Counted from the first letter of the stretch, positions 1 through 7,143 are shown. The stretch is 7,535 nucleotides of DNA from Burkholderiales bacterium (GCA_025935595.1 JAICUZ010000119.1:1-7535), one strand, 5' to 3'. The notes: a model not told the origin generated them from the sequence alone. Numbers and translations: made by a program.

Positions 1-855
1 GTCGTGCTGGCGCTGTTCTTCCTCGCGACTCTCGCGGGCGCCGCGTTCATCGTCGTGTACGCGCTCGACCGGCTCTCGCACGACACGCAATGGCTCGGGC
101 TCGCGATCGGCGCCGCGTTCGCGTTGCTCGCCCTCGCGAGCACGGTGATCGCCCACCGGCTCGTCGTGACGGAGGAGGTCGTCGAGCCGTATCCGGAGGA
201 CTCCCCCGACGCGCAGGAGGAGATCGAGCAGATCGTCGAGGAGAGCGGGTCGCGGTTCACGCGCAAGCGGCTCGTGACCGTCGCAGGTGCCGGCGCCCTC
301 GGCACGCTCGGGGCGGCGCTCCTGGCACCGGCCGCATCGCTCGGGCCGGTGCTCCACGCCGGTGAGCTCTACCGCGCGCCGTGGCGCCGCGGCCGCAGGC
401 TGGTCGGCGACGACGGGCGCGCCCTGTCCGCGGACGAGATCGAGGAAGGCACGTTCTACACGGCGTATCCCGAGGGAGCGGACCGCGAGCTCATCGGTGC
501 GCCGATCGTCGTCGTGCGGCTGCCGACTGCCGAGATCCGCGACCGGAAGGACTGGGCGCCGCGCGGGATCGTCGCGTACTCGAAGATCTGCACGCACGCG
601 GGCTGCGCGGTCGCGCTGTACCGCAAGCCGACGTTCGCCGCAGTCCAGCCGCGACCGGCGCTCGTCTGTCCGTGCCACTACTCGACCTTCGATCCGGCCG
701 ACGGCGGCGCCGTGCTCTTCGGGCCGGCCGGCCGGCCGCTGCCGCAGTTGCCGCTCGCGATCGACGGCGCGGGCCACCTCCGCGCCGCAGGAACGTTCTC
801 GGGGCCGGTCGGGCCGGCCTGGTGGGGCGTGCGCATGGGGAAGGCGCGCTCGTGA
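1..855 (+). CDS. qcrA: Rieske iron-sulfur subunit of a menaquinol-cytochrome c reductase (bc complex), 5'-partial
   Basis: This subunit carries the 2Fe-2S cluster that takes the first electron from quinol bound at cytochrome b and passes it to cytochrome c. The cluster motifs are intact. Numbering from the GTG at 4, CTHAGC is at 196-201 and CPCHYSTFD at 222-230. That gives cluster ligands C196, H198, C222 and H225, and a likely disulfide C201-C224. Three hydrophobic segments precede the Rieske domain (about 1-22, 29-50 and 91-115), the layout typical of actinobacterial QcrA. The third is preceded by TRKRLV, a twin-arginine-like motif; in Streptomyces this third helix is known to be Tat-dependent. 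The frame is open to the left edge and the first helix begins at once, so the true start is probably upstream; GTG at 4 is only the first possible start in view. The stop (853-855) overlaps the start of the next gene, so the two are probably translationally coupled. Confidence 0.93.
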   Translation, partial: VVLALFFLATLAGAAFIVVYALDRLSHDTQWLGLAIGAAFALLALASTVIAHRLVVTEEVVEPYPEDSPDAQEEIEQIVEESGSRFTRKRLVTVAGAGALGTLGAALLAPAASLGPVLHAGELYRAPWRRGRRLVGDDGRALSADEIEEGTFYTAYPEGADRELIGAPIVVVRLPTAEIRDRKDWAPRGIVAYSKICTHAGCAVALYRKPTFAAVQPRPALVCPCHYSTFDPADGGAVLFGPAGRPLPQLPLAIDGAGHLRAAGTFSGPVGPAWWGVRMGKARS

Positions 856-2162
856 TCCGGCGCGCCGTCCGCTTCCTCGACCAGCGCACAGGCACGGCGC
901 CGCTGCTCAAGAAGACACTCCGCTACGTCTTCCCCGACCACTGGTCGTTCCTGCTCGGAGAGGTCGCTCTCTACTGCTTCATCCTGCTCGTCCTCACGGG
1001 GACCTACCTGACGTTCTTCTTCGACGACTCCGTCGCGCAGATGACCTACCACGGGTCGTATGCGCCGCTCGAAGGCGCGACGATGAGCCACGCCTACGCG
1101 TCGGTGCTGCACATCTCGCTCGACGTGAAGGCCGGGCTTCTGATCCGGCAGACGCACCACTGGGCGGCGAACGTGTTCGTCGCGGCGATCGTGCTGCACC
1201 TGCTGCGCATCTTCTTCACCGGCGCATTTCGCAAGCCGCGGGACCTCACGTACCTGCTCGGGCTCGGGATGCTGATGCTCGCGCTTCTCGAGGGCTACGC
1301 CGGCTACTCGCTCGCCGACGATCTCCTCTCCGGGATGGGGCTCGCGATCGGCTACTCGGTCGCGATGTCGATCCCGTTCGTCGGTGCGAACCTCGCGAAC
1401 CTGATCTGGGACGGCCCGTTCCCGGGCTCGTCGGCATTCTGGCCGCGGCTCTTCATCGCGCACGTGCTCGTGCTGCCCGTGTTGATCGGTGGGCTCCTCG
1501 CCGCGCACCTCGTGCTCGTCGCGAGCCGCCACCACACACAGTTCAAGCGCAGCGCACGTGAGACCGAACGGCACGTCGTCGGCATCCCGGCGTTCCCCGG
1601 TCAGGCGCCGCGCTCGATCGGCCTGATGCTCTGGGTGTTCGCGGTGCTGTTCCTGCTCGGCGGGCTCGTGCAGATCAATCCCGTCTGGCTGTGGGGGCCG
1701 TACCACGTCGGCGACGGGACGAACGGCGCGCAGCCGGACTGGTACCTCGGCTGGCTGATCGGCGCGCTTCGGCTCGTGCCGGGCTTCGATCTCACGATCG
1801 GTCATTACACGCTCGTGCCGAACCCGTTCTGGGGCGGCGTCCTCTTCCCAGGTCTCGTCTTCGGCGTGCTGATCCTGTGGCCGTGGCTGGAACGGAAGGC
1901 CACAGGCGACGACGCGTTCCACAATTTGCTCGAGCGTCCGCGCGACAACCCGTGGCGCACGGCGGTGGGCGTCGCGATCGTCACCTGGGTCTTCCTCATC
2001 TTCGTCTCCGGGTCCGCCGACCGCGTCGACGTCCTGTTCGGGATCGACTACGCGACGCAGATCTGGGTGTACCGCGTTGCGATCTGGGTCGTGCCCCTGG
2101 CGGCACTGTTCGTGACGAAGCGCGTCTGCGACGAGCTCGTCGCGGGCGAACGCCGCCGGTGA
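852..2162 (+). CDS. qcrB: Cytochrome b subunit of the menaquinol-cytochrome c reductase
   Basis: Integral membrane di-heme cytochrome b, the quinol-oxidising and proton-translocating core of the bc complex. I chose GTG at 852, which overlaps the qcrA stop as GTGA. It is preceded by GGGGAAGG (837-844) with 7 bases of spacing, and gives 436 residues starting just before conserved sequence. The frame extends further upstream but that part is a shadow of qcrA. Heme-ligand histidines are H102 and H116 (14 apart) and H204 and H219 (15 apart); the 15-residue spacing is the one found in b6-type proteins. The FFTGAFRKPRDLTY stretch (121-134) is typical of the loop after the second helix. The quinol-site PEWY motif appears as PDWY (295-298), as in actinobacterial relatives, and RHHTQF (226-231) also fits them. 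I count about eight hydrophobic segments: 34-56, 104-122, 133-153, 198-224, 255-277, 327-345, 372-386 and 404-421. The long C-terminal extension of mycobacterial QcrB is absent. Confidence 0.95.
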   Translation: MIRRAVRFLDQRTGTAPLLKKTLRYVFPDHWSFLLGEVALYCFILLVLTGTYLTFFFDDSVAQMTYHGSYAPLEGATMSHAYASVLHISLDVKAGLLIRQTHHWAANVFVAAIVLHLLRIFFTGAFRKPRDLTYLLGLGMLMLALLEGYAGYSLADDLLSGMGLAIGYSVAMSIPFVGANLANLIWDGPFPGSSAFWPRLFIAHVLVLPVLIGGLLAAHLVLVASRHHTQFKRSARETERHVVGIPAFPGQAPRSIGLMLWVFAVLFLLGGLVQINPVWLWGPYHVGDGTNGAQPDWYLGWLIGALRLVPGFDLTIGHYTLVPNPFWGGVLFPGLVFGVLILWPWLERKATGDDAFHNLLERPRDNPWRTAVGVAIVTWVFLIFVSGSADRVDVLFGIDYATQIWVYRVAIWVVPLAALFVTKRVCDELVAGERRR

Positions 2163-2226
2163 CGAGGTTTAGCGCGTCGCGCACGTGGGATTTCTGTCTT
2201 GACAACCCTCGGACGCTGGAGATTCC

Positions 2227-2313
2227 ATGCCGCTCGAAGCTCTGTTCATCGTCTCCGGCGTCCTGGTCGCAGCCGGGTTCAGCCTCGCAATCGCGCTCCT
2301 CTTCCGCGCGTGA
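2227..2313 (+). CDS. Putative 28-residue single-helix membrane peptide downstream of qcrB
   Basis: A short ORF, ATG at 2227 to TGA at 2311-2313, starts 64 bases after the qcrB stop on the same strand. It encodes a short polar start (MPLE), then an almost unbroken hydrophobic stretch (about residues 5-26) and a C-terminal arginine, which fits one transmembrane helix. GGAGA (2218-2222) lies 4 bases before the ATG, slightly close but usable as a ribosome binding site. By my count 24 of 28 codons end in G or C, like the neighbouring genes. Small one-helix subunits are known in related complexes (PetG, PetL and PetN of cytochrome b6f), so an accessory bc-complex subunit is a reasonable guess from position only. 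It could also be a chance ORF in GC-rich DNA, or a leader peptide for the next gene. I do not recognise the sequence as a named family. Confidence 0.45.
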   Translation: MPLEALFIVSGVLVAAGFSLAIALLFRA

Positions 2314-2366
2314 TCTTCGCGTGCTGCCGCGTGCAGGCTCTGGTGGAGGCGCGGTAGAGGCACCGC

Positions 2367-3308
2367 ATGGAGATCGGGTACTGGCTCTCATCCGAGGAGC
2401 ACGCGCCGTCGGAGCTCGTCGCGAACGCGAAGCGCGCCGAAGACGCGGGGTTCTCGTACGTCCTGATCTCGGATCACTTCCATCCGTGGGTGAACGCGCA
2501 GGGGCACAGCCCGTTCGTCTGGGGCGTGATCGGGGCGATCGCGCAGGCCACGGAGCGACTGAGGCTCGGCACCGCGGTCACGTGCCCGCTGATCCGCATG
2601 CACCCCGTGCTCGTCGCCCAGGCCGCCGCCACGTCGGCGCTGCTCATGGAGGGACGGTTCTTCCTCGGCGTCGGCACGGGTGAGGCGCTGAACGAGCACG
2701 TGACGGGCGCGCGCTGGCCGCGGCCGGACGAGCGCCTCGACATGCTCGACGAGGCGCTCGAGATCATCACGAAGCTGTGGCGCGGCGAGTACGAGACGTA
2801 CCGCGGCCGCCACTACACGGTCGAGCAGGCGCGCGTGTACGACGTGCCGGACCACCCGCCCGAACTGATCGTCGCTGCCGCCGCAGAACAGGCAGCGAAG
2901 CTGGCGGCCAAATGGGGCGACGGGATGATCAGCACCTCGCCGGACCGGGAGGTGGTCGACGCCTACAAGCAGGCGGGCGGCAGCGAGCCGATCTACGGCA
3001 AGGTGACCGGCTGCTTCGCCGCGAGCAAGGAGGACGCGTTGCGCATCGCGCTGGAGCGGCAGCCGAACACCGCGATCGGCGGCACGATCTCGCAGGACCT
3101 GCCGCTGCCGCGCGACTTCGAGACGGTGGCGGAGCTCGTGCGCGCCGACGACCTCGAGGGCGCGATGTCCCTGGGGAACGACCCGGCCGTGTGGCGGGAG
3201 GGGATCGAGCAGTTCGAGGAGGTCGGCTTCACGCACCTTTGCCTGCACGATGTCTCCGAAGACCAGGCCGGCTTCATCGAGTTCGCAAAGCAGTTCGTCG
3301 CCGCCTGA
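2367..3308 (+). CDS. LLM-class flavin/F420-dependent oxidoreductase, F420-glucose-6-phosphate dehydrogenase-like
   Basis: A 313-residue cytoplasmic TIM-barrel enzyme of the luciferase-like monooxygenase superfamily, expected to transfer hydride between coenzyme F420 and an unknown substrate. It most resembles the Fgd branch. ISDHFHPW (34-41) matches the mycobacterial Fgd1 segment with its cofactor-site Asp, His and Trp (here D36, H37, W41). FLGVGTGEALNE (99-110) matches the segment with the catalytic Glu (here E106), and VYDVP (157-161) is also shared. Three Fgd1 residues that bind the sugar phosphate (Lys198, Lys259, Arg283) seem not to be kept. The first aligns with D193 in TSPD and the third falls near A266, so glucose 6-phosphate is probably not the substrate; this alignment is by eye. 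The ATG at 2367 has AGAGG (2356-2360) 6 bases upstream. The gene follows the bc-complex genes on the same strand after 204 bases, so cotranscription is possible but unproven. Confidence 0.88.
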   Translation: MEIGYWLSSEEHAPSELVANAKRAEDAGFSYVLISDHFHPWVNAQGHSPFVWGVIGAIAQATERLRLGTAVTCPLIRMHPVLVAQAAATSALLMEGRFFLGVGTGEALNEHVTGARWPRPDERLDMLDEALEIITKLWRGEYETYRGRHYTVEQARVYDVPDHPPELIVAAAAEQAAKLAAKWGDGMISTSPDREVVDAYKQAGGSEPIYGKVTGCFAASKEDALRIALERQPNTAIGGTISQDLPLPRDFETVAELVRADDLEGAMSLGNDPAVWREGIEQFEEVGFTHLCLHDVSEDQAGFIEFAKQFVAA

Positions 3309-3314
3309 CGTCGA

Positions 3315-5219
3315 TCATGCGCGCGAGCCGCGTAGTACCGCCGCGGCCAGGCGGTTGCGCAGCCAGCCCGTCAGCGGCTGCGCGGGCATCGGCCGCGCGA
3401 GGAAATAGCCCTGCGCCTCGTCGCAGCCGAAGTCACGCAGCCTGTCCCAGGTGACCGCGGTCTCGACGCCCTCCGCGACGACCGTCAGGTTGAGGCTGTG
3501 CGCCAGGTCGATGGTCGACTGGACGATGGCGGCGTCGTCCGAATCGGTGTCGAGATCCTGGATGAACGAGCGGTCGATCTTGATCTCGTCGATGGGCAGG
3601 CGCCGGAGATGCGTGAGCGACGAGTACCCGGTGCCGAAGTCGTCGAGGGCCAGCCTCACGCCGTGACTGCACAGCTCGTCGATGTTGCTGTGGATGACCG
3701 TCGGATCGGTGACCAGGTAGCTCTCCGTGATCTCCAGCTTCAGCTTGCCCGGGCGAACCTGCAGCTCGTCGAGCACGGTCGCGATGTCGCGCGGGAGATC
3801 GGTGTCGAGCAGGTTCGCGATCGAGAGGTTGACGGCCAGCGGGACGTCGATGCCCTCGGCGAACCAGCTCGCCTGCTGGGAAAGCGCCGTGCGGATGACC
3901 TGCAGCGTGAGACGGCGAATCAAGCCGTTCCGTTCTGCGATCGGGACAAACGCGTCGGGCGACAGCAATCCCCGCTCGGGGTGCTGCCAGCGGACGAGGG
4001 CCTCGACACCCGTGATCGCTCCGGTGTGGACGTCTGCCTTCGGCTGGTAGTGCACCACGAGCTCGTCCGCTCCGAGCGCACGCTCGAGCTCACTCGACAA
4101 CTGCAGGGCCCGTCCACCGCGCGGATCGACCGACGAGTGGTACACGGCAAGGCCGGTGCGGTTGTGCTTCGCCTGGTACATCGCGATGTCCGCCAGCCGC
4201 AGGAGCTCGTCGGCAGTCGTGCCGTGCTCCGGGAAGACGGCCACCCCGGCGCTGGCGCGAACCTGGAGCGAAAGCCCTGCCACCTCGAAAGGAGCCGTCA
4301 ACGTGTCGCGGACGCGTCGACCGATCTCACCCACGTCGCCCGTCTTCGTGCGCGGAGCGTCGACGAGGACTGCGAACTCGTCGCCGCCCAGCCGTGCGAT
4401 CTCGTCACGCTCGCGCAGCGCGCCGCGGAGCCGCGAGCCGATCTGCCGGAGGAGCGCGTCGCCCGACGCGTGCCCGAGCGTGTCGTTGATCTCCTTGAAG
4501 CCGTCCAGGTCGAGCAAGAGGACGGCGACGCGGGCGTCGCGCCCTGCGATCGTGTCGCCGAGGCACGCGAAGAAGCCGCGCCGGTTGAGCAGGCCGGTCA
4601 GCTCGTCGTGATCTGCCTCGAAGCCGCGCTCGTCCACCCGGCGCCGAGCGCGGGCGAACATGCCGATCGCGATCAGCATGCCGATCGCAGCCGAGATGAC
4701 GATCACGCGAGCCGCGAGGATCGCGTGCCGCTCTGCGTCGGCACGCCGCGCTTCGGTAGTCGCGATCGCGCGCGAGAGCACGCTGTTGATCTGACCGAAC
4801 GTCGGATCGACCCGTCGAGCGTCGACCGTCGTCGCAGTCGCGACATCGCCGTTCCGAAGCGCGGCGAGCTCGAAGGCGACTTCGCGGTCGTATCGCTGGA
4901 GGAGCGCCGACACACGCTGCTGCACCGGGATCGTCGCCGCGTCTGCGGCCGCAATCTGCTCGAGCGTCGTGCGGATCGCGGCCACGCTGTGCGCGAACGT
5001 TCCGCTGTCGACCGGGTCGGTGCGCCGGCGCGCGATCATCCGCCACTCGGCGGCGTTCGCGGCGTAGGCGGCCGACTGGACGTCGGTCAGGCGGAACTCG
5101 CTCTTCCGCGCCCGGTCGGTGGCGTGACGGAAGTGCCCGATGCCGAGCGTCGCCGCGCCGCCGATCACGGCGAGCACGGTGAGGAGCACGAGCCACCGCA
5201 GACCCCAGGAGAACCTCAC
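3315..5219 (-). CDS. Membrane-anchored GGDEF-EAL protein (cyclic-di-GMP synthase/phosphodiesterase)
   Basis: A 634-residue bifunctional c-di-GMP enzyme. Order: transmembrane helix (8-28), extracytoplasmic mostly helical sensor region (about 29-168), second helix (169-189), GGDEF domain (about 200-365) and EAL domain (about 378-625). There is no clear HAMP; the second helix runs almost directly into DELTGLLNR (205-213). The synthase signature is exactly GGDEF (278-282), and RERD (269-272) sits at the correct distance for an RxxD inhibitory site. The phosphodiesterase motifs also look complete: EALVRW (406-411), N464, LEITES (495-500), DDFGTGYSSL (526-535), IKIDR (546-550), EGVE (583-586) and QGYF (603-606). 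The window alone cannot say which activity dominates. I chose GTG at 5219 because it places the hydrophobic helix right at the N-terminus and has AGGGGG (5228-5223) just upstream, though only 3 bases away. The frame is open to a TTG at 5303, which would add 28 unlikely residues across a hairpin. Confidence 0.92.
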   Translation of the reverse strand: MRFSWGLRWLVLLTVLAVIGGAATLGIGHFRHATDRARKSEFRLTDVQSAAYAANAAEWRMIARRRTDPVDSGTFAHSVAAIRTTLEQIAAADAATIPVQQRVSALLQRYDREVAFELAALRNGDVATATTVDARRVDPTFGQINSVLSRAIATTEARRADAERHAILAARVIVISAAIGMLIAIGMFARARRRVDERGFEADHDELTGLLNRRGFFACLGDTIAGRDARVAVLLLDLDGFKEINDTLGHASGDALLRQIGSRLRGALRERDEIARLGGDEFAVLVDAPRTKTGDVGEIGRRVRDTLTAPFEVAGLSLQVRASAGVAVFPEHGTTADELLRLADIAMYQAKHNRTGLAVYHSSVDPRGGRALQLSSELERALGADELVVHYQPKADVHTGAITGVEALVRWQHPERGLLSPDAFVPIAERNGLIRRLTLQVIRTALSQQASWFAEGIDVPLAVNLSIANLLDTDLPRDIATVLDELQVRPGKLKLEITESYLVTDPTVIHSNIDELCSHGVRLALDDFGTGYSSLTHLRRLPIDEIKIDRSFIQDLDTDSDDAAIVQSTIDLAHSLNLTVVAEGVETAVTWDRLRDFGCDEAQGYFLARPMPAQPLTGWLRNRLAAAVLRGSRA

Positions 5220-5268
5220 CCGCCCCCTATCGGCAGGGCCGCGGCAGGCATTGAGGACGGCGGTGCGA

Positions 5269-5284
5269 GCGGCCTTTCGGCCGC
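5269..5284 (-). terminator. 6-bp GC hairpin with GAAA tetraloop after the beta-helix gene
   Basis: On the minus strand GCGGCC-GAAA-GGCCGC forms a perfect six-pair all-GC stem closed by a GNRA loop. It starts 22 bases after the stop codon of the beta-helix gene and ends 49 bases before the GTG of the GGDEF-EAL gene. No run of T follows, so it is not a classical intrinsic terminator. It may cause weak termination, set the 3' end of the upstream transcript, or protect it from nucleases. Confidence 0.4.
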
Positions 5285-5306
5285 CCGCGCCGCCGCCGCA
5301 CAACGG

Positions 5307-7067
5307 CTACTTGTTGTTCTGGACGTGGGCCAACTGCGTCCCCGTCGTGTCGATCTCGCGGATGAACATGGCGGGGGTTCCCGCACAGTCATTGGCGACA
5401 CGCGTGTAGCCCAAACCGCTGATCTTGTTGTTGACGATGTTGTCCTTGGACCCGAACTCCGAGACCCCGGCCTGGTAGCCGCAGGTCGCGCTGGAGCCGG
5501 TCGTGTTGGTGCGCTGGCTGTTTGTGATCGTGTTGTTGACCGCGCCGTTCTTGGTCTGCGTCTTGGGCGCGTTTCCGCTCGCGTCGGCGTTGTAGAGGTA
5601 GATGCCGACGTCGTTCCCGGTGAGCGTGTTGTGCACGACCTGCACACCCGTCGTGTACGGGACGCCGAACGCGGGGCCGCCGAAGACGAGCACGCCTCCG
5701 GACGCGGCGCCGTTCGGGCCGGTGTAGGCGTTATCGCTGACGATGTTGTCGTGAACGGTTCCGGTCGCACCGGAGCCGACTTCGATCCCGTTCTGTGCGA
5801 TGTAGCCGACCGGGCCTTCGCCCGTCACGGTGTTCCCGCTGATCGTCACCGAGGAACCACCGACGGCGGTGATCCCGTTCTTCTGGTAGTGGCTGATCGC
5901 GTTACCGCTGATCGAGCCGCTCGCCGCGTTCGTGAAGTAGATCGCGTTGCCGTGCTGAGTGCCGTTCAGCGGAACCTCTCCGATCGAGTGCACCTGCGAG
6001 CCGGTCACGTCCACCGCCGCACCGTCCGCGACGACGCCGAAGTAATTCGCGCCGGAGACGTCGGCACCGGCGACGCTGCCGCTATGGCCGGGGCCGTAGT
6101 ACACGCCGATGTTGCAGCCGGTCGCGTCCACGGTGCCGCTCACCGGCGAAGACGGGTTGACGATCTTGGCTGTCAGGTCGATGCCGTCCCGCACGAAGCC
6201 CGTCGCCGTGCACGGCGGCGGGGGTGTCGACGACGCCACCGAGACACCGTCGATCAGATACCCGTTGCCTGCGTTGCCGCTGTCGCTGCTTCCTGCTTCG
6301 CGGAAGAGCAGCTTGCTCGTCGGCGGGACGACGTTGCCGTTCCCTGCCTGCTCCGGGTCGTAGCGGTAGTAGTCCTCCCAGGTGGTGCCCGTCGCTGCGA
6401 CGGTGCCGTCGATCGTGATCGTGACGACGTCGTTGGCGGGGCCCGGCTTGAAGTCGATCGCGAAGGCGACCGTGTGCGCGGAGCCATAGGAGAGCGTGGC
6501 GATGTCGTTGTCGGTGAAGGTCGCGACGGTGCCCGCCGGGCCGGCATCGGTCGCGTCGTCGAAGAACACGTGGATGCCGTTGAGCTGGTCCTCGAAGCGC
6601 AGGTAGCTCATCCGGCCGCCGTTGCCGTCGTCGGGACTGACCGAAACATGCTGGCCCGACTGCGCAGCGCCGGTCGCCGAGGCGATCGAGAACGATGCCT
6701 CGAAGTGCGGCTGGCCGGACTCGCCCGCGGCCTGTGCGAGGCCGGGCGAGAAGATCTGGTCGCCGAAGCTGCTGGACGTAACGGCGTCGGAGATCTGCAG
6801 TGCCTGACTGCCGAAGCCGTATCCACTCGCAGCCGGGTAGCTCGCGACGCTCGCGACGTTCGCGTCGTAGCCGCCTGCGTCCGACCACCCCTGCTGGCCG
6901 TTGATCCCGCCGAGGCTGTACGTCTCGAACGTGATCGGGCCCTGCGTGTCGCCGGCCGCTCCGGCAACCCCGATCAGGGCGATGGCCAGTGCAAGCGTTG
7001 CGGCCGAAACAAGCCGCCCAGCGGTGAACCTGCGCGCCCTCGGCGCGCGCATCGGTAGACGCGTCAC
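5307..7067 (-). CDS. Secreted protein with ConA/LamG-like domain and right-handed parallel beta-helix
   Basis: A 586-residue exported protein. Residues 1-40 form a signal peptide: basic start (RAPRARR), hydrophobic core about 19-38, probable cleavage near AGAAG. Residues about 44-279 look like a beta-sandwich of the concanavalin/LamG type, with glycine- and aspartate-rich strands, several tryptophans and tyrosines, and segments such as VVTITIDG (214-221). A short TPPPPC linker (281-286) leads to a right-handed beta-helix (about 287-586). There asparagine-centred turns recur: ISGNAIS, ISGNTVT, TVHDNIVS, VVHNTLT, VNNTIT and VNNKIS, between about 385 and 550. Such folds bind or cleave polysaccharides or act as surface structures; no catalytic residues are evident, so the function is open. 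There is no LPXTG or C-terminal membrane anchor, so it is probably released or loosely attached. GTG at 7067 is preferred because a strong AAGGAGG (7078-7072) lies 4 bases upstream; the frame is open back to GTG 7097. Confidence 0.85.
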   Translation of the reverse strand: MTRLPMRAPRARRFTAGRLVSAATLALAIALIGVAGAAGDTQGPITFETYSLGGINGQQGWSDAGGYDANVASVASYPAASGYGFGSQALQISDAVTSSSFGDQIFSPGLAQAAGESGQPHFEASFSIASATGAAQSGQHVSVSPDDGNGGRMSYLRFEDQLNGIHVFFDDATDAGPAGTVATFTDNDIATLSYGSAHTVAFAIDFKPGPANDVVTITIDGTVAATGTTWEDYYRYDPEQAGNGNVVPPTSKLLFREAGSSDSGNAGNGYLIDGVSVASSTPPPPCTATGFVRDGIDLTAKIVNPSSPVSGTVDATGCNIGVYYGPGHSGSVAGADVSGANYFGVVADGAAVDVTGSQVHSIGEVPLNGTQHGNAIYFTNAASGSISGNAISHYQKNGITAVGGSSVTISGNTVTGEGPVGYIAQNGIEVGSGATGTVHDNIVSDNAYTGPNGAASGGVLVFGGPAFGVPYTTGVQVVHNTLTGNDVGIYLYNADASGNAPKTQTKNGAVNNTITNSQRTNTTGSSATCGYQAGVSEFGSKDNIVNNKISGLGYTRVANDCAGTPAMFIREIDTTGTQLAHVQNNK

Positions 7068-7071
7068 GCGT

Positions 7072-7078
7072 CCTCCTT
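7072..7078 (-). promoter_or_regulatory. Strong Shine-Dalgarno site fixing the beta-helix gene start
   Basis: The minus strand reads AAGGAGG, an almost perfect anti-16S match, four bases before GTG at 7067-7065. Use of the GTG at 7097 would put this site inside the coding region, so it decides the start. An ATG at 7052 is too far downstream of the site to compete well. Confidence 0.75.
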
Positions 7079-7143
7079 CTTGTCGAGAGCCCCCCACCCC
7101 TGGCGAAGCGACTCAGATGAGCCCTGGAGCCAAACCGCAGCAG

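Noticed and set aside
678..1922. A 414-codon open frame on the - strand opposite qcrA and qcrB
   Set aside because: Low-complexity charged composition (Glu, Arg, His rich) without motifs, opposite genes with intact heme and cluster ligands; a shadow frame.
2199..2204. TTGACA, an exact -35 hexamer, between qcrB and the micro-ORF
   Set aside because: At 16-18 bases downstream the sequence is GATTCC, ATTCCA or TTCCAT, none a convincing -10, and the last overlaps the micro-ORF ATG. I do not call it a promoter without start-site data.
2388..3248. A 286-codon open frame on the - strand opposite the oxidoreductase gene
   Set aside because: No motif or ribosome binding site, composition typical of a GC shadow, and the sense strand has clear Fgd-like motifs.
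5220..5303. N-terminal extension of the GGDEF-EAL protein from TTG 5303
   Set aside because: It has no ribosome binding site, spans the GC hairpin and gives a glycine- and arginine-rich run unlike the start of a membrane sensor; GTG 5219 fits better.
3498..7058. A 1186-codon open frame on the + strand running antisense across the GGDEF-EAL and beta-helix genes
   Set aside because: It is rich in Arg, Val and Asp with no recognisable domain and is opposite two genes with clear motifs. Long antisense frames are a normal result of strong G/C bias at codon position 3.
7086..7101. G-rich run on the minus strand (GGGG T GGGGGG) as a possible G-quadruplex
   Set aside because: Only two separate G-tracts are present, too few for a standard four-tract quadruplex without splitting one run with no loop.
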